DNA from: JBEKTY01 sp049515555
Lineage (GTDB): Bacteria > Planctomycetota > Planctomycetia > Pirellulales > Thermoguttaceae
Assembly: GCA_049515555.1 (NCBI GenBank)
Contig: JBEKTY010000055.1
Span: forward strand, 1-43,765
Reading direction: 5' to 3'
Length of the DNA stretch: 43,765 nt
Shown: piece after piece, positions 17,601 through 24,270 of the stretch
Layout: each line of letters opens with the position of its first letter
Position numbering within the stretch: the first letter of the stretch is position 1
Translations under genes and position numbers: made by a program
The notes under the pieces: generated by a model
What the model saw: the letters and a program-made list of their open reading frames with translations, nothing else
Told to the model about the DNA's origin: nothing
Databases searched by the model: none

Positions 17601-17904
17601 GGTAGTCCTTCGTCCTAGCCATGGTAGAACCGAAGATCACCGAGTCGTCGAAGAGGAGGACCCTGGATCCGCGAAGCTCAGCATCCGCCAGGAAGGGAAT
17701 CGCGTCGTGGGATAGGAATCGGACGCTAGGCGTCAGCCCCTCCGCGTGGAGCTGTAGAAATCGGATCGCCCCTCGGGCAATCGCCACTACTAAGGTCGGC
17801 CGAAGCTCGACAAGCTTTGAACTAAACCAGGCGGGAAAGTCCGCGAACAACCCGGGAACTTTGCCGGCGGGGCCACCGTCGTATGCGCCCGCATGTTGGA
17901 TCAT
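14656..17904 (-). CDS. PRTase-like / class III nucleotidyl-cyclase-like giant protein
   Basis: 1082 residues. The N-terminus (about 35-120) is a phosphoribosyltransferase fold: LVVAIARGAIRF then the PRPP-loop-like RVLLFDDSVIFGSTM (81-95, D86 D87 G92 S93 T94). The C-terminus (about 905-1050) resembles a class III nucleotidyl cyclase: LTMDVIKGTN (D914), GDTGDDAFVAVCDDP (D950) as the two metal aspartates, and PNTIPRA (N1015, R1019) with the N-x3-R transition-state spacing. The 700 residues between have no family I can name; about 445-505 could be a winged helix (LTYEGVRAVLES, DLSLTIDMCVDRGLVVPK). No signal peptide or membrane segment is seen. ATG 17904 has AGGAGG 7 bases upstream. The open frame upstream of it merely mirrors the aldolase gene. 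It is a single-gene unit, possibly a nucleotide-signalling or conflict protein; role inferred only. Confidence 0.7.
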   Translation of the reverse strand: MIQHAGAYDGGPAGKVPGLFADFPAWFSSKLVELRPTLVVAIARGAIRFLQLHAEGLTPSVRFLSHDAIPFLADAELRGSRVLLFDDSVIFGSTMARTKDYLEQRGAMVSCASYSVDKTVFYGETPDGATPVGPSPFAWLPIHAKHRLWPRSVRLHHAALVHAILSTNLHYNLDFPSISLRVPKFSLRDVQYVVTLLSRLRPFRRIADVSTPVSIASGVPRLSALLYQQDWGALTSPDIIFRPYGKARLTILPEHGEIRLTPVLQLALLESSARHAVVFENTQALTLWQRLAPPSNDNDAFYRSALFKLLTAFVGTVLGAELCQLIESSLAGAFSKCEMSFITEDTRVVLGEANAQRLASVFNDARDGRLGLLTQDSRSLAPSKREAPNAPALRDNVLRVLSNRPPLRICPEEMLCESVGKVFLALREATDSPECRRTNPTAGRLDTGLTYEGVRAVLESAGGRNIDDDDLSLTIDMCVDRGLVVPKVVKDGNTWLRAFYFGEGEDDQDPLQFKNAFHLGYAAFLGKRRPAPLSPFDVQKLCVCLKSVMPWLPISVSPFTYGYAGFVGHEQLIPWLTEGATAPCRIQTDGNRRIVVSNPEYASPVNAVWQSADHEREFFDAFDYVATAFLKMTANEKLLLTTCRTHRHAFNAVAFEAHAWASFENHGFGEMIVDAEQKLHAGGAVPDSVARSLFYCIRYVSEAFNKYSIFHHDYKKLLKGAKRAFSLQGAPAIRWWAFLGRRGLLDPEPDREIARRFSHLMPLLDQMRTLTAFAAGILDESGLVRTTRLEAEFRSEGASLDWQEFRWFTSTNWVAAAKEYNRALDQRRIPGRSFVRTRLTEAHPGTSVPPAWGVETIGTCRRAFDELAKALREYCKQYEVDKQEFPFAPDVLHKQLEDGSTEERRDNVFLLTMDVIKGTNAQQTNRMKDEIRAALRTFRANGLVFGDTGDDAFVAVCDDPAVLWDAAAIIGERGESLLIPGQAFGGTRKGLFFGSVAVIQKPSGETLIRDVLIPNTIPRACYILFGIDRHVEASVQNRVLIVDAGQALARCAGRLGLDSDTLPRLPVASKHFDEECVIVSLL

Positions 17905-18275
17905 CGCTCGCCTCCTGTCACGGCCGCCGTGCGGTGGCAGACAAAAACCCGCGCAAAAAAGACGAACCGCAAGCGCCACCGCCGAAGCGCCTAATTGTCG
18001 GTCGGCTACGGCGGTCTTGCAAGGACATCTTGGGGCGATTTCAGGCGGAATCCTGCGCGAAGACAGCCGGCGCACCCTGTTTCCTTCGCGTGCCGCGACC
18101 GCCGGTCGCGGGCCCAGGCGGATTGCGCGGCCGCGACATTGCCGGGCAAGCACTCCTATTGGGCCCGTGCCGCCCGAAATGTGCCGGGTGGAGCACCACA
18201 GGCGGCCGCCCACCCCCCTTGGCGGGTTGCCCAGCCGTAGCATCCCGGGCTCCGAATGACTTATACTAGAGTACT
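17905..18275. other. Divergent intergenic region
   Basis: This region separates the PRTase-cyclase gene (leftward) from the aldolase-like gene (rightward) and should hold both promoters. An 8-bp perfect hairpin lies at 18093-18111 (CCGCGACC-GCC-GGTCGCGG). A -10-like TATACT is at 18262-18267 for the rightward gene, without a good -35. No coding region is convincing. Confidence 0.35.
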
Positions 18276-18331
18276 GCCCCTCACCCCCTGCCCCTCTCCC
18301 ATCGTGCCGCTTGCGGCACGCGGGCGAGGGG
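18276..18331. repeat. Interrupted CCCTCACCC-family repeat
   Basis: GCCCCTCACCCCCTGCCCCTC starts as the family copies do, but the central part is replaced by an independent hairpin CGTGCCGC-TT-GCGGCACG (18304-18321) before GGGCGAGGGGA closes the palindrome. It lies 14 bases before the ATG of the aldolase-like gene, so it would sit in its leader RNA. Confidence 0.55.
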
Positions 18332-18345
18332 ACCTGCGGAATACC

Positions 18346-19554
18346 ATGACTCCAAAATCGCTGGACGTGAAACTGGCCCGCATCCTGGCCGACCCCTCGT
18401 GCCGGGACTTCATCCTGGCGGATGCCAAGGACGCCGACATGGCCTTTGGCATCGCCGCGCCGGGCCGCAGTCCGGAGCATCACGCGGCTGAAGGCCATTT
18501 CCGCTCGTTGGACCAGTATCGCGAGCTGATCCGCCAGAACGTGCGGCAGGGGCTGGTCGACATCATGCTGATGAGCGCCAGCACCAATGCCGTGCTGACG
18601 ATCGGCGAGCGATTGTTCGAGCACAGCCACGTAACGCCGGCCGTGCGGGCCAACGACACGACCGACATCTGGGTGGCCCAGGGGGGCGCGTACCTGTCGC
18701 AGCCGGCCGTGCCCTTCCGCTCGGCTTCGATCGATCAGGCGCAGTGCGGCGAGGTGCGTTGCGAAGGGGACGAGCGCCGGCTGGGGGCCGACCTGGGGCT
18801 GTATTCCGTGACCTTCAACAACGACGTGGCCCTGGACCACGCCACGCTGGCGGCCTACAAGGCCTTCCGCGAGGAGGCGGCGGCCAAGGGCTTCCGGCAT
18901 TTCCTGGAGGTCTTCGATCCCAACGCGCTGCGGACGCCGGTGCCCGACCTGGGCCGCTTCATCAACGACATGATCGTGCGGACCTTGGCCGGCGTGGCCG
19001 GCAAGGCCCGGCCCGCCTTCCTTAAAGTGGTGTACCACGGTCCGGCCGCGATGGAGCAGTTGGTGGCCTACGATTCGCGGCTGGTGGTGGGGATACTGGG
19101 CGGGGCCTCGGGCACCACGCTGGATGCCTTCCAGCAGTTGTGGGAAGCGAAGAAGTACGGCGCCCGCGTGGCCCTGTACGGCCGCATGATCAACAACTCG
19201 GAGCACCAGGGGGCGTTCATCGAGCACCTGCGGGCGGTGGCCGACGACCAGATGCCGCCGACCGAGGCGGTCCGCTCCTATCATGCGGCCCTGGCGCGGG
19301 CGGGGATCGGCCCGTATCGCAGCCTGGAAGATGATCTGCGGGCGACGGGTCGGGGTACGGCCTACGGGGGCTCCAGCGGCGGTCAGCGGGCGGCGATCAG
19401 CAGTCAGCGGGGAGGAGGGAGCACGGAGCAGGGAGCAGGGAGCGGGCCGGCGGCTGGCCCGGCCCAGCGCCCGCCGGAGCCCGACTTCTCGAAGATGTCG
19501 GCGGCGGAAAAGATCGCCTGGAACCGCCAGCGGTGGAACCGCATCTTAGGCTGA
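18346..19554 (+). CDS. Class I aldolase-like TIM-barrel protein
   Basis: 402 residues. The core (about 1-335) has barrel-strand features: DFILADAKDADMAFGIAAPG, GLVDIMLMSAS, FLEVFDPNA, FLKVVYHGP (possible Schiff-base Lys), VVGILGGASGTT. This layout resembles DeoC/LacD-type class I aldolases and is common in planctomycetes as an uncharacterised protein. Substrate unknown. Residues about 345-380 are a low-complexity Gly/Ser/Gln linker whose DNA (19374-19445) looks like non-coding repeat (AGGGAGC units), followed by a conserved-looking end (SAAEKIAWNRQRWNRIL). ATG 18346 is chosen because the folded domain starts there; the longer frame would translate the repeat. Confidence 0.6.
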   Translation: MTPKSLDVKLARILADPSCRDFILADAKDADMAFGIAAPGRSPEHHAAEGHFRSLDQYRELIRQNVRQGLVDIMLMSASTNAVLTIGERLFEHSHVTPAVRANDTTDIWVAQGGAYLSQPAVPFRSASIDQAQCGEVRCEGDERRLGADLGLYSVTFNNDVALDHATLAAYKAFREEAAAKGFRHFLEVFDPNALRTPVPDLGRFINDMIVRTLAGVAGKARPAFLKVVYHGPAAMEQLVAYDSRLVVGILGGASGTTLDAFQQLWEAKKYGARVALYGRMINNSEHQGAFIEHLRAVADDQMPPTEAVRSYHAALARAGIGPYRSLEDDLRATGRGTAYGGSSGGQRAAISSQRGGGSTEQGAGSGPAAGPAQRPPEPDFSKMSAAEKIAWNRQRWNRILG

Positions 19555-19560
19555 AGCGGA

Positions 19561-22500
19561 CTACCCCACATTCGCCCACGCGGAGCCGTGCGTCCGCGAG
19601 GCGTTGGCGGCGAAGACCGCATCCACCAGGTCGCCGAGCAAGGCGGAGGCCCTGCCAGGCACGGCGTCGGAAACAGCGGCGCCGGCGGCCCCGACCTTCG
19701 GCGCGCCGCTGATGGCAAGCGAGCCGAGAGTATTGACCGTCGCCATTTGGCTGCAGTCCGCCTGGAGCCGGGCCCATGTGATGCCGCTCGTCGGCTGATC
19801 GAATCCCCAGGGATTGTACAGGATGAACGTGTCTGTGGACTGGTTGTAGCCGATGATGGCATAAGCGTGACAGCCGTAGAGGCCGTCCACAACGCCGTTG
19901 AAGCAGAGGGTGCCGATCGTCACGGCCTTGTTCGCCGCCAGCGCATTCTTGGCAATCTGCTCCTGCGTGTTGGTCATGATATAGTCGCTGGCGTTGTGGC
20001 CCAGCACCTGGGTGTAGACCGTGGCCATCCAACCGCCCTGTATGGAACAGTACGAATTCGTGTCGTCGCGGCCCTCGTTGCCGGTCGCGTTCCACTGGGC
20101 GTAGGCCTTTTCGATCAATGGAATCCACAAGGCGTTGGCGGTGCTGGAACACAGGTTGCCGTAGTTGGCATAGGCCAGCACGCCCGTGGTGCTCGCCGGG
20201 AACACGCAGTCGACGGTCACATAGTCGGCAGTTACCATGCTGTTGGCGACAAAGCCGGCGCCGATGCCGCCGTCGGCGGCGTAGCCCGTCGTCCCGTACA
20301 TGCCGGTGTAGAAGCGGACCGTATACGTGCCGTCGCCGTTGTTGATGATCATGTTCTGGATCGCGGCCGGGTTGCTGTCGGCAATCGTGCCCAGCGACGA
20401 GATGAGGTAACAATCGCCCAGCATTCCCTGGAATTCGTCGAGGTGCGACGGCGTGTGTGGGAAGAGCGAGCCGTTGGTCGCGGTGTAGACCAACGAAGTG
20501 TTGCACAGCACCGGATTGTCGGTGCCCAGGAACCACTTGCCGATCAGATCGTCGAGCTGGGTGGCGGAGCTGCCGACGGCCAGGTTGCCCAGCGGCTGGC
20601 CTTGATACGTGGCGTTGGCCATGTTGCCGTTGATGACGTCGGCGGCCAGGACTTGCACATAGCCGGGGATGTTCAGCGTCGCGGCCTGGTAGAGGATCTC
20701 CTTCAAGTCGGTGAAGGTCGTGGCGCTGACCGTGCCGGCGGCGGCGGCGGCGTAGAGGATCTGCATCATGTCCGCCCGGCTGATCGAGCCGTCCTTGTCC
20801 AAGGTCTGGACGAGCTGCGAGAGGGTGGCGTTCTGCAACTGCCCCGGATTCGCCAAGAGGGCGACCGTGGCCGTGCCCGTCACCTTGCTCGTCCCCGAGC
20901 CGCTGGTGACGGTTACCGTACAGCCGCTGCCCGTGCCGGGCGCGGTGAACATCCCGGCGGCGTTGACCGAACCGGCGCTCGAGCCCCACGTGAAGATCTG
21001 TTGATTGGCCATCACCTGGCCGAACTGATCCAGGGCCTGGGGGGTGAGCTGCTGGGTGGCCCCCTGGAGCACGGAGGGCACGTTGGGGAATACGAGAATG
21101 CTGGTCAGCGTCTGATTGATCCACACCGAGGCGGTAAACACGCAGGCATTCGAGCTGGCCAGGCGAGCGCTCAGCGTGTAGCTGCCGGCCGTCGCGTAGG
21201 TTACCGTGGTTACGTTGCCGTTGGTCGTGAAAGTTGGCGTCGGCGAATTATAGGCGGGCAGCGACGGCGCCGACCAAACCAGCGCGACCGGCGTGCTTAT
21301 CGCGTTACCGGCCTGGTCGTATCCCTGGACCGTGAAGGCCTCACTGGCGGTGGAGATCGTCAAGTACGCGCCGGAGCTGACCTGCTGACCGGCGGTGGTA
21401 AAGCGAATGCTGCCTATGGCCGGGGTCACCGACACCGAGGCGGTGAACAGGCTGGTCGTGGTGTTGGGCAGGCAAGCGCTCAGCGTGTAGCTGCCGGTGG
21501 CCTTGTAGGTTACCGTGGTGACGCTGCCGCTGGTTGAGAAACTCGGCGTTGCCGCGCCGGCGGGAATGGCAGTTGCCGACCAGACCAGCGACGGCCCGTT
21601 CATCGTGTTGCCGAACTGGTCCACTCCCTGGACCGTGAACGCCTGCGTGAGGCCGGAGTTCGTCAGGCTCGCGCCGGAATTGACGGTCTGTCCGCCGACG
21701 CTAATGCGAATGCCGGTCGACGTCTGATTAACCGACACCGAGGCGGTGAAGGCGTAGCTCGTCGCGTTGGCCAGGCGAAGGCCCAGGGTGTAGCTGCCGG
21801 CCGCCGTGTAGGTCACCGTGGTGACGTTGCCATTGGTCGTGAAAGTCGGCGCCGACACACCACAGGGCATCGCAAGCGTCGACCAGACCAACGACAGCGT
21901 CCCGCTCATCACGTTGCCGAACTGGTCGCATCCCTGGGCCGTGAACGCCTGACTGACGCCGGAAACCGTCAGGCTCGCGCCGGAACTGACGGGCTGACCG
22001 CTGGCGTTGCTGATGCAAACGCCGGTCAAGGTGGGATTGACCGACACCGAGGCGGTGAACACGTTGCTCGTCGCGTTGGCCAGTTTAACGCCCAGCGCGT
22101 AGACGCCGGCCGCCTTGTAGGTGACCGTGGTGACGTTGCTACTGTTGGTTGCGAAGGTCGGCGCTGCCGCACCGGCGGGAGACGTCGTCGCCGACCAGAC
22201 CAGCGACAGCGGCCCGCTCATCGCGTTGCCGAACTGGTCCAATCCCTGGGCCAAGAACTGCTGACTGGCGGTGGTGACCGTAAAGTTTGCGCCGGACGTG
22301 AGGGGCTGACCGCTGACGTTGCAGATTTGGACGCTGCTGGCCGTCTGAGTCACCGTCACCGAGGCGGTGAACACGTTGCTCGCCGCGTTGGCCAGGCGAA
22401 CGCCCAGCGCGTAGCTGCCGGCCTTCCCGTAGGTGACCGTGGTGACGTTGCCATTGGTTGTGAAAGTCGGCGTCGGCGCGCCGGTGGGCAGCGACGTGGC

Positions 22501-24057
22501 CGACCAGACCAACGACGGCGACCCGCCGAGCACGTTGCCGAACTGGTCCAATCCCTGGACCGTGAACGCCTGACTGACGCCGGAGACCGTCAGGCTCGTG
22601 CCGGAGCTGACGGACCGACCGTTGACGGTAACGGCAACGCCGGTCAAGGTCGGATTGACCGACACCGAGGCGGTAAACAGTTTGGTCGTCGTGTTGGCCA
22701 GGTAAGCGCCCAGCGAGTAGGCGCCGGCCGCCTTGTAGGTGACCGTGGTGACGTTGCTGCTGGTTGTGGTGATAGTGGGCGTCGCCGCACCGGTGGGCAG
22801 CGAGGTCGCCGACCACACCAGCGACAGCGGCCCGCTTATCGCGTTGCCGAACTGGTCCCACCCCAGGGCCGTGAAGGTCTGAGTGGCGGTGGTGACTGAA
22901 AAGCTCGCGCCGGACGTGAGGGCCTGATTGCTGGCGGTGCTGACGCGGACGCTGGTCAACGTCTGATTCACCGACACCGAGGCGGTGAACACGTTGCTGG
23001 TCGTGTTGGCCAGGCGAACGCCCAGCGCATAGCTGCCGGCCTTCCCGTAGGTCACCGTGGTGACGTTGCCGTTGGTTGTGAAAGTGGGCGTTGACGCGCC
23101 GCCGGGAAGCACGGTCGCCGACCAGACCAGCGACGGCGTCCCGCTCATCGCGTTGCCAAACTGGTCCAATCCCTGGGCCGTGAACGCCTGACTGACGCCG
23201 GAGACCGTCAGACTCGCGCCGGAACTGACGAGCTGACCGCTGGCGTTGCTGATGTGGACGCCGGTCAAGGTCTGACTGACCAACACCGAGTCAGTGAACA
23301 CGTTGGTCGTGGCACTGGCCAGGCGAACGCCTAGCCCATAGCTGCCGGCCGTCTTGTAGGTGACCGTGGTGACGTTGCTGCTATTGGTTGTGAAACTCGG
23401 CGTTGAGGCGCCGGTGGGCATTGACGTGGCCGACCAGACCAGCGACAGCGGCCCGCTCATCGCGTTGCCGAACTGGTCCAATCCCTGGGCCGAAAACTGC
23501 TGACTGGTACCGGAGATCGTCGAGCTCGCGCCGGAGCTGATGGGCTGACCGGCGGTGTTGCTGATGTGGAGCGTAGTGAGCGTGGGCAATACCACCACGC
23601 TCTGGCTGCTGCTCACTGAGGCGTTGCTGCTGTCCGTGATCGTCACCGTAAAGGTGTAGGTGCCGGCCTTGCTAAACGTGGCCACGGTGTTGTTGGCCGT
23701 AGTACTGGAGTTGTAGGCAAATGTGGCCGACCCGCCGGCGGGCGCCGTGACCGACCAGCGGTAGCTGAGATTGCTCTGGCTCCCGTTCTCGATGCCCAGC
23801 ACCGAGAGCGCGGCGGTTTGACCGGTAACGGCCGCACCGTTGTTGATGCTGATCGGCGTTTGCACGGTCGGCGCCTGGCTGACCGCCTTGCCGGCCCCCA
23901 CGATGGCGGCCGGCCCCGTCGGTGCGCTCCCCAGGATCAACGACGAGAAACCACTCCCGCTCAACAGCGTCCGCGGCTCGAGGGCCTCGCTGCGCAGCAG
24001 ACGCGGGCGGCCTCTGGTCGACGGATGGGAACTTGCGCACAGACAGCGGCCGATCAT
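19561..24057 (-). CDS. Secreted Ig-repeat protein with calpain-type peptidase domain
   Basis: 1498 residues. Near the N-terminus SEALEPRTLLSGS is the planctomycete LEPR-x-LLS export motif. After an immunoglobulin/PKD-like domain there are eight similar repeats of about 100-108 residues (each with SSGASLT, GLDQFGNAMSG, LVWSAT, VTTVTYKAAGSY.LGVRLANTT) and then a different bacterial Ig-like domain. LDKDGSISRADM is EF-hand-like. The C-terminal 300 residues are a C2 (calpain) peptidase core with the whole triad: C1216 in GMLGDCYLISSLG, H1397 in GCHAYAIIGY and N1415 in LYNPWG. It is probably an extracellular, perhaps calcium-dependent protease. ATG 24057 has AAGGA about 8 bases upstream; a farther upstream start is less likely. 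Confidence 0.85.
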   Translation of the reverse strand: MIGRCLCASSHPSTRGRPRLLRSEALEPRTLLSGSGFSSLILGSAPTGPAAIVGAGKAVSQAPTVQTPISINNGAAVTGQTAALSVLGIENGSQSNLSYRWSVTAPAGGSATFAYNSSTTANNTVATFSKAGTYTFTVTITDSSNASVSSSQSVVVLPTLTTLHISNTAGQPISSGASSTISGTSQQFSAQGLDQFGNAMSGPLSLVWSATSMPTGASTPSFTTNSSNVTTVTYKTAGSYGLGVRLASATTNVFTDSVLVSQTLTGVHISNASGQLVSSGASLTVSGVSQAFTAQGLDQFGNAMSGTPSLVWSATVLPGGASTPTFTTNGNVTTVTYGKAGSYALGVRLANTTSNVFTASVSVNQTLTSVRVSTASNQALTSGASFSVTTATQTFTALGWDQFGNAISGPLSLVWSATSLPTGAATPTITTTSSNVTTVTYKAAGAYSLGAYLANTTTKLFTASVSVNPTLTGVAVTVNGRSVSSGTSLTVSGVSQAFTVQGLDQFGNVLGGSPSLVWSATSLPTGAPTPTFTTNGNVTTVTYGKAGSYALGVRLANAASNVFTASVTVTQTASSVQICNVSGQPLTSGANFTVTTASQQFLAQGLDQFGNAMSGPLSLVWSATTSPAGAAAPTFATNSSNVTTVTYKAAGVYALGVKLANATSNVFTASVSVNPTLTGVCISNASGQPVSSGASLTVSGVSQAFTAQGCDQFGNVMSGTLSLVWSTLAMPCGVSAPTFTTNGNVTTVTYTAAGSYTLGLRLANATSYAFTASVSVNQTSTGIRISVGGQTVNSGASLTNSGLTQAFTVQGVDQFGNTMNGPSLVWSATAIPAGAATPSFSTSGSVTTVTYKATGSYTLSACLPNTTTSLFTASVSVTPAIGSIRFTTAGQQVSSGAYLTISTASEAFTVQGYDQAGNAISTPVALVWSAPSLPAYNSPTPTFTTNGNVTTVTYATAGSYTLSARLASSNACVFTASVWINQTLTSILVFPNVPSVLQGATQQLTPQALDQFGQVMANQQIFTWGSSAGSVNAAGMFTAPGTGSGCTVTVTSGSGTSKVTGTATVALLANPGQLQNATLSQLVQTLDKDGSISRADMMQILYAAAAAGTVSATTFTDLKEILYQAATLNIPGYVQVLAADVINGNMANATYQGQPLGNLAVGSSATQLDDLIGKWFLGTDNPVLCNTSLVYTATNGSLFPHTPSHLDEFQGMLGDCYLISSLGTIADSNPAAIQNMIINNGDGTYTVRFYTGMYGTTGYAADGGIGAGFVANSMVTADYVTVDCVFPASTTGVLAYANYGNLCSSTANALWIPLIEKAYAQWNATGNEGRDDTNSYCSIQGGWMATVYTQVLGHNASDYIMTNTQEQIAKNALAANKAVTIGTLCFNGVVDGLYGCHAYAIIGYNQSTDTFILYNPWGFDQPTSGITWARLQADCSQMATVNTLGSLAISGAPKVGAAGAAVSDAVPGRASALLGDLVDAVFAANASRTHGSAWANVG
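21125..23580. repeat. Eight tandem Ig-domain coding repeats (~0.3 kb period)
   Basis: On the plus strand, blocks such as GACCGACACCGAGGCGGTGA, CCGTGGTGACGTTGCC and TTGCCGAACTGGTCCAATCC recur at roughly 300-320 base intervals. They encode the Ig-like repeats of the calpain-domain protein. High nucleotide identity between neighbours makes copy-number change by recombination likely. Confidence 0.85.
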
Positions 24058-24270
24058 GGACCTGTTCCTTATGGATGCCTGACTCGTGGAGGGAAATAAA
24101 GACACGAGAACCAAAAGGAGTCGCAGCCCGCGGGAAAGCGTCCCGCAGACACTCGCTATCGCGTCATCACGTTCCGGACAAGTTTGCCGTTGTCCGTCCG
24201 TCGATCGGCCGGCCCTACGGCAACATGGAACGTCTAGACATCTAAAACTTAGGTCATCTTTCGGCGTATG

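Noticed and set aside
14429..18100. 13-bp direct repeat GCGTGCCGCGACC on both sides of the PRTase-cyclase gene (14429 and 18088)
   Set aside because: Short and GC-rich; a chance match is likely and no other insertion mark is visible.
17905..19284. Continuous minus-strand reading frame upstream of the PRTase-cyclase gene
   Set aside because: It mirrors the aldolase-like gene on the other strand in a GC-rich genome, and ATG 17904 has a perfect AGGAGG, so the frame upstream is a shadow.
21125..23580. CRISPR array
   Set aside because: The repeats have a 0.3 kb period and are protein-coding Ig domains in one open frame.
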